From positions 1 to 39,154 of the forward strand of contig MU835429.1 in assembly GCA_029204225.1 (NCBI GenBank): a DNA stretch of 39,154 bases. The letters run 5' to 3'. The notes below the pieces were generated by a model that saw nothing but the letters and a program-made list of their open reading frames with translations, was not told where the DNA came from and searched no databases. The translations under genes were made by a program, and so were the position numbers. Below, piece by piece: positions 10,299 through 21,110 of the stretch (positions are counted from its first letter, which is position 1; the number at the start of each line of letters is the position of its first letter). The stretch comes from Diphasiastrum complanatum (lineage: Eukaryota; Streptophyta; Lycopodiopsida; Lycopodiales; Lycopodiaceae).

Positions 10299-11293
10299 TT
10301 GGACACTCCTGAGCATACACTTCCGAAGTCCTTCTGGGCTGAAGCTGTTTCAACAACAACTTATATTAAGAACAGATGTCCTACTAAAGGTCTATTAGAC
10401 AAGATACCATTCAAAGTTTGGACCAGAGTATCAAATGTATTTTCATCAGCTACACTACTTCAGATCAAGCCTACAAGTTTTTCGATCCCATCGAGTCGAA
10501 GATATTCACTAGTCGAGATGTCATCTTCATCGAAGATCAGTTTCAAGACCTCAAAGGAAAAGGCAGTCCCCATGTAGCCGACCTGTCAGATTCTCTTGAC
10601 ACATTGAACTTCCCAATTCCTCAGTAGACTATTCTCATTGAAGGTCCAAGCTCTCTACTTTTGACAAACAACAAATCAACGGCGAATCAAAATATGATGA
10701 TGTTGCAGTTCAGCAACTACAGTATGATGGAAATGATCAACCTCTTCCTTTTCTCAGAAGATCATCAAGGACTAGTAGACCACCTGAGAGGTATATCGAC
10801 GAGTCTGTAGCCTACCTTGTCTAGGAACCGACGTCTGTCCTAGAGGCACTCGGTCAACCTGATTCAGATCTCTAGAAAGAAGCTATGGATAAAGAGTATT
10901 CATCTCTTATCAAGAACCAAACATGGATAATTGTCGAATTACCTACTAGCAGAAACGTAGTTGATTGCAAATGGATTTTCAAAGTCAAGTACAATGCAGA
11001 TGAAAGCATCAACAGGAGAAAGGCACAACTTGTCGCCAGAGGATTTTCTCATGTATACAACGTCGATTACACGGAGACCTTCAGTCCAGTAGTCAAGCAT
11101 TCTTGTATTTGACTTTTGCTATCATTTGCCGTTGCAACAGATTTGGAAATACATCAAATGGATGTATAGATGATATATCTCAATGGAGTTATCAAAGAAG
11201 ACATTTACATGGTGCAACCCGAAGGTTATATCATCAAGGGTAAACACAATCATGTGTGTAATCTCCATAAGGCACTTTATAGCTTGAAGCAAA
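10299..11293 (+). pseudogene. Ty1/copia pol fragment (integrase end to RT start)
   Basis: Decayed copia polyprotein. The integrase part reads [20 protein letters not shown] (10299-10430), then after a frameshift [20 protein letters not shown] and the INT-RT linker with SSRTSRPPERY near 10780. RT begins near 10875 with MDKEYSSLIKNQTWIIVELP, CKWIFKVKYNADES, RKAQLVARGFSHVYNVDYTE and TFSPVV, then after a stop YLNGVIKEDIYMVQPEGY and LHKALYSLKQ, where homology ends at about 11293. Gag, protease, the catalytic half of RT, RNase H and LTRs are missing. Several stops and frameshifts. It abuts the next gene relic with no spacer. Confidence 0.85.
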
Positions 11294-11297
11294 AAAA

Positions 11298-11579
11298 GGA
11301 ATTAATCTGAGAGTTATCACACTCAAAATCGAACCTAAACCAAGGATGATTAGTGTACTTGGGAGTAGCGCCATAATTCAGACAAGCGACTTTGCAATGA
11401 GGAAAGAGATGGTGATCCCATCATCAAATCACAATGGGATACCATATGATGCAATATAAATGCAGATTTTGAGAATGAGCTCAAACACAACTCTGATTGG
11501 AGATTTCTAAGAAATAAGATGCTATACACGTGGGATGGGAGTCATCGCCTTCTTGCATTCATGGAGGAAATTGGCAGAA
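11298..11579 (+). pseudogene. ParB-like exon of the methyltransferase-like gene
   Basis: Frame 11298-11458 reads LRVITLKIEPKPRMISVLGS, SDFAMRKEMVIPSSN and GIPYDAI before TAA. Reading resumes one base out of phase with NADFENELKHNSDWRFLRNK and MLYTWDGSHRLLAFMEEIG. A one-base loss at a former Trp codon (ATATAAATGC) would explain both the stop and the shift. A GTAAAA donor follows at 11580. DGSHR resembles the nucleotide-binding motif of ParB-type domains, but one short motif is thin evidence. Confidence 0.45.
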
Positions 11580-12433
11580 GTAAAAACACTATATAAACTG
11601 TAGTCATTCATTAGTCTCTTGTACTTGCAATTGGTCCTTTGACATTATAAGTCTGCAAGTTTTGCAACTAATGTTGCAAGACACCCACATGTGGAGGTGA
11701 CTATTTTGGAGGTGGGTGAAGGAAACGAGGGTGAACTTTTGACCGCCCTAGCCAAAATGAATTGGTTGTGTTGCTCATTTCACAAGTACATATGTCTATT
11801 CTCTTGCATCCAGATAACAAGACCTTCAGGGTATATCTCGTGAAGGAGGTATTGTGGGACCAAATTATTGAGGCAGACAACATTCTACGGTCCATTGAGA
11901 CCTACTACAATCAGAAAATAGCAGCCAAGTTTGCTATGCAAACATTGGAGATGAAATGGAAGAATTTTTCAGATTTGTTCATGGAGATGGTTGGTAAATG
12001 TCGTTCTTCATATGTTTTGGAGAGACAGCCAGACTTGATGCTAGCTGCACGACGTGTAGTGTACAAGTTAGTTATCATTTTTTTTCCAATGCACTAACTA
12101 GTCCCACTGAAGTCAATCGGATGCACATGATGTTTTTATGTTAATTGTGTTAAATGATACAGGTTTTTGTTGGGAGGATTGTCGAAAAACACTGCAGATA
12201 TGATGCCTCCTATGGCAAGGGAGTGGTGTGATACTAGCCACTCAGAATGTATGTACAAACCTGCAATGAAAGCCACTCATTGGAGCCCATGGGTGTTTGA
12301 TAATTGTCCATGGTGGCTAGACTTTCCCATTGGCCAATATCCTGCAGAAGAGAAAGAAGTGTTTATGCGTGAGAGCAAACTCATGCACGTCATGACCAAG
12401 AAATAGGTATGTGAGGGCAATAGTTGTGTTGAA

Positions 12434-12595
12434 CAATTATTTTTCCATCCACAAGTAGTTAACTAACAACAAGTGCATGTGTTCATTTTTTTTTTTAGGC
12501 TAGGATATTGAGGCAATTAATTTTCCATCCATAAGTAGTTGACTAACAACAATTGCATGTGTTCATTTTTTTTTAGGCTAGGATATTGAAGTCCA
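12434..12595 (+). repeat. 80-bp tandem duplication carrying a splice acceptor
   Basis: CAATTA.TTTTCCATCCA, AAGTAGTT.ACTAACAACAA, TGCATGTGTTCATTTTTTTT and AGGCTAGGATATTGA occur at 12434 and again at 12514 (offset 80). Each copy holds the intron end, poly-T tract, AG acceptor and the first bases of the next exon. Only the second copy continues into coding sequence (ILKSNKTFEKIM). Confidence 0.85.
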
Positions 12596-13893
12596 ATAAG
12601 ACATTTGAAAAAATAATGTCTTCCGAAGAGTCACCCTCTGCTTCGCATAGAAGCATGAGCTTATCCCCATCACCATCGCTCGTCACTTCTCATCGCTATC
12701 GATCACGTAAGTAATCTAATGACAGTTAGATTTGCAATCATTATTTTTTTTTTAATGTTGTACCAAATGTGTGTATACTATTGTTTTTGCACATCACATA
12801 TAACACATGTGTAATGACAATAGGTAGAAAAGTTGCATCTACCCACATTGATGAGAGTGAAGATTCAGAAACGATGCTTTTGAATGAGCATGCTACAGTT
12901 GAAAAGGGATACAACCAAGCAAGAGTCTCATATAGCACCTGTAGCATCACACCTAGAAAGATAACCATTTTGAATGAACCAAGCTTTCTACTTGGTACTG
13001 CACTAAATAAGAAAGAAATTCTGCCAGGAGTGAGCCATGTGGAAGACGTGATTGAAAACTCATGGGTGGGTGAGACTGGATTGCACATCGAGGGTGAACT
13101 CATGAGATCTGCATCACCTTGCATTGTGGTTACGATTCCAAATGGGTGGTTCATTAGTGGCATGAAACCTGAGATTCCCAAATGGAATGAGTATGACCTC
13201 GATGATGTAGAGGGAATGTTTGCCTTGGCAAATAGGGTGCTTGCAGATGAGGGAAATTTGATAATCATACACAATTATATTCACGAATCTTTCAAAAAAG
13301 CATAACTTCATCCAATCGGGATATCAGATTATAAAGTGCATTGACGCACCATTCTACTCACTCAGCATGGAGGTAAGATTATTTACGATACTCATTGTGT
13401 GCTACTAGTCAGAATATCATCACCCTTTTTTCAAAACATAGTATCTATGTGTTGATGTGTTTTTTTCATGCAGATCCGGACACTTATCTTAGTATTTTAT
13501 AGGAGTGGGATGCCAGGTGGCTGCTATAACAAGGATTATTTTCAAAATATTAGATCCACTCCTTTAAGTCCATTCACAGACTACATCAAGGATAATGCCA
13601 GGCAGGACGAGTGGGTGCGAGATGAGAATGGAGATCCTTGGAGAGGTAGACTTGTGTAGTAAATGAAGTGTACAATTTCAAGTCTCAAATTACATTAACT
13701 TGTACTTGTGCTCTTGTGTCATACATATAGTGCAACTATTCAGTCATGCGGACGCTGTGATAGTTGACTTCTCGGTTGGGACTGGTGTGCTTTTGCACTC
13801 TGCCTCGTCTCTAGGTAGACATGTAGTGGGACTGGAGGCACAGACTCCCTTGTACGATGCTGTAATGGTCCCACAATTCGGAAGACACTAGGT

Positions 13894-15016
13894 TAGTCAA
13901 ATTTGTTTTTGTGCTAAAATCAAAAGCTCTTGGCCAAATATTGCTATTTATCTTTATTGCAAAATTTGTGTCCAATTATGCGTAGGAAATCATATTTTTG
14001 ATGGACATTTTTTTGTTTTGCAGATATCGTAGTCTTCGAGCTTTCGATGGATCCGGATTGTTTTATGTCACTTGTTATTTTGTATTGTGGCTTTTGTAAA
14101 CAATCTGGAAATAATATGTCTTTTGTACTAGTTGAAAACAGAGTGTTTGTTTTGTGCCACTTGATTTATAAAACCTAGTTTTTTGATGGCTCATGATCAT
14201 TCGTACTTGTGTTCAAATACATTTGTGTTTATCTATTTATAGCATTGTGGTCCATTATGTACACATTTTATTGCCTTATAGTAATTGCCTTCCGAATTTT
14301 TGAAAGAAGTCATTTTGAGTCCACCCCTAAACAAGTTGAAGATGCTTTTGGGTTTTTTCAAGACATTTTGAAGGAATCGAATTTGTATCATTTCAAATTG
14401 ATTTAAATTGCACAATAATCAATTCAAGCAGCAACTATTACCAAAAACTCAATCATGATCTGTCAACAAAGATATAAATACGTTACTATCAAAGGGATTA
14501 GCTTCTTGGAAAGGTGTCTTATATAAGTCAGTTTGCGTGCTTACAAGAAGATGTGCCAGCTTCATTAACCACTTTTGTTAATTTGAGAATTCCTTCCCTA
14601 AAGTGCATGACTTAACCTATATCCATAGGTTGAAATGCATCTTGGGGGCCAAAATATGAACTAGCTACATTTCTATACCATCATTGTCATGCCTCATCTT
14701 ATGCTCGAGTTGCTAGCATGCAAATTGTGACCGGCGATTGTGAAAGCTCATATTAAGAACAAGCTCTGATAAATTTTTTCTAGGTCAAACATGATGGTGT
14801 GGTCTTTATTTCAAATGAAATTTCTATAGAAAGTCTCTCATTGTGGCTTTTTAGCCATGGCAAGCAAATGTTTGCTCTGTTTTTGTAATTGTAGGCTTGA
14901 CTTGGTCTTTATTACATAGTGCCCAGAAAAAAAGAATATATGTCAAATGTCCAACAGAAATCTGGACAGTTTTCTTGTTAGTACAAGAGTACTACACTCT
15001 AGCTGATTAAGCTGTC
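13894..15016. other. 3' flank and intergenic spacer
   Basis: Follows the stop of the methyltransferase-like relic. A possible further intron (GTTAGT at 13894, acceptor TTTTGCAG near 14024) would add only a few codons before a stop. No other gene recognised. Confidence 0.4.
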
Positions 15017-15984
15017 AACAGAGAGTTTAGAAATGTTCGATGTATTTGCGATTGTACAGACAATTAATTAATCGTGTTCGCGAACTGTTCGTTTCTAGAC
15101 AGAAGTCCTCAACAACTAAAGTCCAAATTAATGGTTAAAGAACACGAATGGTTTCAGAAAACGTTAGAAACTTATGTCAGTGACAATCAGGAAAACAGAT
15201 CAAAGACTCAATTCTTCAGACAGGGACTGTCATCTCATATGTATACATACAGCTTTATTTTATGATCATGCTAGACTATAGCAAAGATAGTCGTTATTCG
15301 AGTGTCGAAAGGAAAGTATTTGTGACAGATGAATAAGATGGTTTTAAGACAGTTCTTTAGAGCATGCTTTACGGATACACAACAAACGACTATAATGCAC
15401 TAGAGAGTCTGTCTGATCAGAAAGTAATTCATGTAATGCGTTAGAGATTGTTAGCAGACTCAAGATCACTCACACTCAACAGTGCGGAGAACAGAGATAA
15501 GAGAGAATAACTCACAGAACTCTATTCACTTCTTCAATCTCTTACATATGCATAAACTCTTCTCTCTCGATGCTCGAGACTGAAGTGTGAGATCAATATA
15601 TGTTCTACGGGGCGAACAAACACACCTCTTAAACAATAGGTGCATCGCTCCCGAGAAAGGGTCTAGTTAACAATTAGACTATGTATACGTTCAATTATAC
15701 CATGAAAGGTATATTTAACTAAGAGTTAAAGTTACTCTAGTTTAACATGTCTTTTCGTATCTAGTCGTTTCGTGTGGACGACCTAGTAAAGGTTATCCAA
15801 GGCAATGTCTTTCCTATTAAAGGTCTTGTCCTTAATTACAAGGCAAGTACTTAGGAGATATATTCCCGAAAAATGGCCTAGACCTCTTCATGATTTATAC
15901 TTAACCAGCTCATATCTTCATTTTCGAGTATATCATGCCATATTTATGTTGATATTCAATTTTTAACAATAAGGTGGCATCACA
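15017..15984 (-). mobile_element. Gypsy-type LTR (probable 3' LTR)
   Basis: On the minus strand TGAGGAAGGGGATA, a polypurine tract, precedes TGTGATGCCACC, a plausible LTR start at 15984. The likely end is CTGTTGACA at about 15017, giving TG...CA over about 970 bp. The interior is non-coding and has a TATA-like and CT-rich region. The far end and target duplication are not verified. No second LTR is in the window, so the element is truncated. Confidence 0.45.
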
Positions 15985-15998
15985 TATCCCCTTCCTCA
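15985..15998 (-). other. Polypurine tract
   Basis: GAGGAAGGGGATA on the minus strand directly before the LTR, the usual primer for plus-strand DNA synthesis in LTR retrotransposons. Confidence 0.5.
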
Positions 15999-16041
15999 AA
16001 TGTGAAATGTCCTCGTAAACATAACATCTTCTTTTTGAGGA

Positions 16042-16800
16042 TTATTCGCGAAACATTCTGTTCTTCAGATTTTCGTTAAGGCGAAAAGATATTTCTTCGT
16101 ATATTTTGTCCTTTAGATATTTCTTCGTCTTAGAGAATATGTGTCTTGCTGTTTCTTTAATTGAATAGGTTGTTTTGAGTTGATTTTTGAATTGATGAAA
16201 ACTAGAATCAAACTTCAAAACATCTTTAGACTTAAAAAATTCAGCATCCCATAGAAACATCAGCACAACAAAGGCATGAATGAATGTTTTATGAACGATT
16301 CAATTCTTCATATAATTTCTGAGCAAACTCCAAGTTTTGTTGAGCTTCGATCAACAACAAGTCTTCTTTTGATTTTGTGTGAAGGCCAACTGGTAAGTTG
16401 CCGAATTCTTCTAGCTTGACCAAGAGCAATGTTTCATCAAACAGCTCCTGAGTTACCTTTGTATCTTCGTCTGAATCACTTCGAAGAGTGACTTCTTTAC
16501 AGTAACGAGTTGAAAATCTAATAAAAGAGCTTTTAACATAAAGATTTTGAACGAAAAACATTGTCTTTGCTGCGAAAGTACCAAATTGCCAAAATGTATA
16601 TGTACAGTTCTGTCTTGCAGATCGTGTCGAATCTCCGCAAAATAATCTGCAAGATTTCGCTCCCAATCCACATAAAGGCTAAATAATTCTGGATAAGCCA
16701 TATTTATATTGATCAGCAACCCGGCATCGTCGAATTCGCCTAGATCCGCAACAGCTTGTGGTTTGTACAGCTGAAACTGCGACTTTCGCTTCCAAAAATG
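16042..16800 (-). pseudogene. Broken ORFs next to the gypsy-type LTR
   Basis: Minus-strand reading in three pieces. First KRKSQFQLYKPQAVADLGEF to MAYPELFSLYVDWERNLADY and FAEIRHDLQDRTVHIHFG (about 16800-16600). A frameshift then leads to FAAKTMFFVQNLYVKSSFIR and SDEDTKVTQELFDETLLLV, ending ELNRS at 16289. A third frame gives FLWDAEFFKSKDVLKFDSSF to NLKNRMFRE, stop at 16042. They read toward the PPT and LTR, so they should be the last coding part of the element. They do not look like integrase, RNase H or a chromodomain. They could be an extra 3' ORF or captured host sequence. Family not recognised. Confidence 0.4.
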
Positions 16801-17090
16801 TCACTTATTATCTTTGTTCCACAAAAATTGAAACTCTTTAATTCAAATATATTCTAGAGCATACATAGCCGAAGCGCAACACCTCAAGTTTTAGCAAATC
16901 TTCACAATAGCTTATCGCTAATGCGGCAAAGCTAAAAAAAATGTATGTACAATTACGAATAACCGAACCCTTGAACCCTTGATAGTATGAAATAGCTGTG
17001 GATGGGCTAAAAAAAACTATTTCATTTCATTATATTTAGCATTTGCTTTTGTGATTGCTGGACAAATTATTATTAGAAAAGAGAAATAAA

Positions 17091-17128
17091 AATACATGAT
17101 GCACCTTCCCTGCTCTAAACAGTCGTCC

Positions 17129-17167
<39 letters not shown>

Positions 17168-17565
17168 ATCTCTCTGTTTCAAGTCAATAAGAAACTGTGC
17201 GACTGCCGTTGCTGCTGCTGTCTCTGCGTGCACGTAAAGCCGCGCAGAGACTACAATTTGTCTTATTCTTCTTCTGCCCCTTCTTCCCATCTTACTATTC
17301 TAATTGCTTGCTTCCCTCTGCTCTGCCCTTCGCATCAATTGTACTCTGTTGGCTTGTGCACATGCCTTACTTTGTTGGTTCGGTTTCGACCTGTTGTCTG
17401 TCAGAATTGTGAGCAGGTTTTGTGCTTCTCACATGATTTTGGGAGTGGAGTTGTGAGATTTGTAGTGTGGGTGGTTGATGGTGGTGCGCTTTTGTTTAGA
17501 TTTTGGTGGGTTTTTTTCGCTGTTTGAAGCTGTGCTGTGAATTGGGCTGTGGAATTGTTTCGAAC
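17091..17565 (+). promoter_or_regulatory. Promoter-proximal / 5' UTR region of the F-box gene, with (CT)n
   Basis: A pyrimidine-rich stretch with (CT)17 at 17132-17165 lies about 400 bp upstream of the start codon. CT-rich tracts are common near plant transcription starts and in 5' leaders. No clear TATA box was identified. Open frames here lack an ATG in frame with the gene until 17566. The transcription start is inferred only. Confidence 0.4.
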
Positions 17566-19954
17566 ATGGCTCTTGAGACGTGTTTTATGCCCAATTCGGC
17601 AGCCGCTGCTCTTCAAAGCCTCCGTGCCATGCGTCCAAGAGTGCTTCAAACTCTTGTCACTGATAGCAGCGGTTATGGAGCTTTATTGGATAAGATGGAA
17701 GAGCATCAATGGGAAGGTGGTGCGGGATCACATGCAGAGCAAATACGGAAGATTGAAGAAATTTTACCTCTAGATTTGCTGGTCCAGTGTTTCCTCCGCC
17801 TCACATCCTTCAAAGATATGGCAAGGTAAGTATGCTCGCTATGTCTGTCATATGGGCTGCAAAGGGTTGCAAAGTATCATCACACTGCCCTCAGGGTTTC
17901 AATTGAGTTGGCATGGAACTGTGAAAATTCAATTAGTGCTATCGTTTCCCTAGCCTATGTAGACTGTTAACTATAAGCTTTCGAACGATGCAACCTGCTG
18001 CAGATAACACACAGCAAAGTTTTTCTTAGCAGCAGTGGATCTATCTTTCTGGGTTATAGCACGTTTTTTATTAGCTTGTCTACCGAATTCTCTCATCTGC
18101 TCCCTCCTTTGGATGCTGATCCTTCACATAGAAAAACTTGAGGTGGTTGTAGATGCTTTCTATCGGGCAGTTTGAAGTTTCATGAGCTTCTACCTTCTGT
18201 ATCATGTTCCTTCCTTCCTTGCAAGTCTTTTCTCGGTTCTATTATTTCTCAGGTTCCTGTTTTCTTGTTACCGATTTCATCCTAAAGAGATCAAAGAGAA
18301 TGAGCAGTCTTAAGCTGAAGAGGAGAATTTTTAGTTGCAGACAAGGAAGTTGAAAGTAGACTTTTAAGGCTTTTTTCCCGTGGGAAAAGGTGGGGGGGGG
18401 GGTGCAGAGAGAGAGAGCGAGAGAGAGAGAGCACTCAATGGAACGTGTCATGATAACTTTGATTAGGTCTGGTAGCAAAAGCATCCCTAGAGAAAACTAC
18501 AATAAGGTCAAAAGACTCTGAACCACTTGATAATTTTGGAAAACAGGGCAAGTACAGTAAGTAGATTATGGAGAGATGGAATTCGACAATCACTTGCATA
18601 TAGAGACAAGCTGAGTTTTTGGGGCTGGAGAGCTGACGACGATGCTGTTTCCAATCTAGTCGAGGAGGCAACCAACCTTAAAGAACTTGACATGTGAGTA
18701 TGATGATGTATTTTTGGGATCTGCTTTGATTTCTCGAAGTATTATTGGACGCCAGTTCATTGCTCACCATCTTTTATTGCCTTTTAACATTAATTTCAGT
18801 TGGGCTTGGACTTTTGAGCAGTTCTGCAAGTGGATGGGGTTGCCGAATCACAGATTATGGGCTGAGAAGGATTTCTCAGTCAAAGTGCTGCGGTAACCTT
18901 ATTTCAATTTCGCTTTGGGGATTGACAGCGATCAGTGATAGTGGTGTGACTGAGCTGGTATTGACTAAAGCCAAACCTGGAAACTACTTTCTGCATAACT
19001 GGATATTTTGTCAGTCTTTCCTTTTTTTTTTGCTTGAAGATTTCTCCAGAGAATTTCAACTTCTATCGATCAATTTGACGCCTACTTTGGCATTATTTCC
19101 CATCCAATGGTCATTTATTTGCACTTAATGTTGTACCTGTCTTTCAAGGAAGTCAAACCCCGGTTGGTGAAGTTTCTGCATAATCACAAATAAGCTGTAC
19201 CAGCTAGAAGAAGGTTTTGCACACTAATTAAGCCACCACTAGCAAGTAGTAGCTGTATAATATGATGCCGTTTGGAAAAACACAATCAGTTCATGTTGCA
19301 TGAACATTAGGTCAGTCAATGCCTACGGAAAAAGTGTGTGTATTTAGAGGCTGACATTGAAATTTGGTGTTTCAGAATTGGTCACAAGAGCACCTGTGAT
19401 CTATGCTTGAGATGAAACACGCTGTGTCTTCCCTTATAGATCTTTTATCGGCTGCAGGTGTCCAGGGCGCATGCACTGAAGCATTTAAATGTTGGAGGCA
19501 CATTCATTACTGATGTCTGTTTGGTTGCAATGGCAACCCTCTCCAAACAATTAGAGGTATTCACACTATGTCTAAGCTGGAGCTTGTAAATTGCTTTTGT
19601 GTCACCTTGCTGGTTTGTCTCATTGTTCAGGCTAGTCGATTGGTGATATATCATTGTTGTGGTTTTCTTGTTCAGCATCCTGCAAAGCATGCAAGGTTCT
19701 TTTCTTTGTTTCGATTGCAGCTCATCTATGTAGTTGCTTATTGTCTGACCAAGGGGAACTTTTGCTCTGCATAGGTTCTGAACCTTTGGGGATGCAGGCA
19801 TGTCACAGAACAGGGCTTGTTATACATTGTACAGGGCTGCTGTAAGTTGAGGACCATTAATATTTGGGGCTTGACAATTTCATCATCTTGCCTGATGGGT
19901 TTGGTTAAAGCTAACCCACGTATTCAACTTCAGCGCAGTCGTGCAGAGGCCTAA
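17566..19954 (+). CDS. F-box/LRR protein, At5g67140-like (five exons)
   Basis: Exons 17566-17825, 18547-18693, 18822-18957, 19458-19556 and 19775-19954 join in frame to 822 nt (273 aa plus stop), all with GT/AG introns. The F-box is at about residues 64-105 (ILPLDLLVQCFLRLTSFKDM, then RASTVSRLWRDGI); this domain recruits SKP1 in SCF ubiquitin ligases. The rest is leucine-rich repeats of the RNI type: LSFWGWRADDD, NLKELDISASGWGCRITDYG, NLISISLWGLTAISDSGVTE, ALKHLNVGGTFITD and VLNLWGCRHVTEQGL. Order and wording match Arabidopsis At5g67140 as I remember it, with a longer N-terminus. ATG 17566 is the first in frame. No lesions seen. Substrate unknown. Confidence 0.92.
18392..18432. repeat. G-run and (GA)n in intron 1
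   Basis: A run of 11 G is followed by interrupted (GA)n inside the first intron of the F-box gene. Confidence 0.85.
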
Positions 19955-20930
19955 GTCAAATTGGAACCCAATTACTTTGCACCATGACATGATATTTGGT
20001 AGCACTTTGTGGAAAAAGGGCAGTGAAATTATTGCATCATTTTGTTCTGACATTTTGACTCTGATCTTGGGCCTTGAATATGTTTCGTGTAGATAGCATT
20101 TTATTTGTCGATAATTCTTTCAATTTAGCTGTACAGTTTCATTCCTTGCAAAACCTTAATAGTTTCGCCAAAATGGTCGTAGCAGACTGTTGTGTTGCAT
20201 TTATTACATCAATCAAATATCTAAGCATTTTGGAAATTAAATCAAGCTAAGTTACGAGCTTCTGTCTCTGCTTTCATTGAACTGCAATATATGTGTATTA
20301 CTGGGAAATATTAGTTGTTGCCACAAAATTTGTTGTGATACCATGCATTTGTCAATTTCTGAATGGACTATTTGTCTTAGAAGATGTCAGCCTTGGCACA
20401 GTCATTGGGATTGCCTCAAATACAAGCAACATCTCATTAGATCCCTAATCATCATCATTTTGTTTTTAAATATCCTCACATCAAAGCCAAATGCTCTCAA
20501 AGCATGCTTTCTAACAATCATCTTCCCCACTTCACCTATCACATTGCCTACTCTTTGACTGATTTTCAATCTTTTAAATACGTTGTGCAAGGCCTTCACA
20601 TTCATGGTGATTTCTTTACCTTTTTTAACCAATCAAGGATCCACCAAAAGTATCACATGTAGCATAAATGAAAAACAAAATGATGAATGATATAATAGTC
20701 TATAGGTAAGATGATGAATGAACATTAATGAGCTAATGATGAAAATGAAATGATGGATCCCCCTACAAAAGAGCTACACAATAAATTTATGATCTTTGTG
20801 ATGCATGATGTTGGTCATGTGGTATGCATTGTCACTATCACAATTGTGTACTTGAACAATTTTTATTAAATAGACACAAATAGATATTACAAACGTAGCA
20901 CTAGCAGATGAAATTTCAACTAATGTCCAT
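19955..20930. other. 3' flank of the F-box gene and spacer
   Basis: 3' UTR of unknown length, then intergenic DNA. A minus-strand open frame at 20402-20632 (ITMNVKALHNVFKRLKISQR) has no recognised family. ATGATGA-type low-complexity sequence occurs at 20670-20760. Confidence 0.4.
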
Positions 20931-20932
20931 CA

Positions 20933-21110
20933 TAGTGGGGTGTATGGGTAGAGAGGTTGATTTCCACCAGAAACGTGCAGGCTTGAATCTCGACCATTGT
21001 GTAGTGACATCTAGTGAGCTTAGCTCCTTAAATGGCATTGCCAGCTTATATATATGTTGTATAAAACAACCACCAGCTGCTTAACACGTATGCCAAAAAA
21101 ACAAAAAACA
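20933..21110 (+). mobile_element. tRNA-derived SINE-like element
   Basis: GTATGGGTAGAGAGGTTGA resembles a pol III A box in a D-arm. About 35 nt downstream GCAGGCTTGAATCTCGACC resembles a B box (GGTTCGAATCC type). The spacing is tRNA-like, but the segment cannot fold into a good tRNA. About 100 nt of unrelated sequence follows, ending in an A-rich stretch (CCAAAAAAACAAAAAAC) near 21092-21110. No target duplication was confirmed. Confidence 0.45.

Larger units (their letters stand above)
11298..13893 (+). pseudogene. ParB-like / DNA-methyltransferase-like multi-exon gene, damaged
   Basis: Reconstructed exons: about 11298-11579, 11660-12066, 12163-12406, 12577-12706, 12824-13372, 13474-13645 and 13731-13893. 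Joins 12066/12163, 12706/12824, 13372/13474 and 13645/13731 preserve frame and use GT/AG sites, so this was a real spliced gene. The first exon carries WDGSHRLLAFMEEI, like the DG(N/S)HR box of ParB/Srx-type domains. The last two exons and the one before carry a class-beta methyltransferase-like layout: CIVVTIPNGW, where the family's (D/N)PP(Y/W) box should lie, then VLADEGNLIIIHNY, then a SAM-binding-like DAVIVDFSVGTG before LGRHVVGLEA. Lesions: frameshifts near 11457, 11760 and 13297 (an A-run) and TAG ending exon 3. The family reading is inference. The 5' end is missing at the copia junction. Confidence 0.55.

Noticed and set aside
12741-13311. Long minus-strand frames opposite the methyltransferase-like exon
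   Set aside because: Antisense shadows; the plus strand has splice sites and motifs that join in frame.
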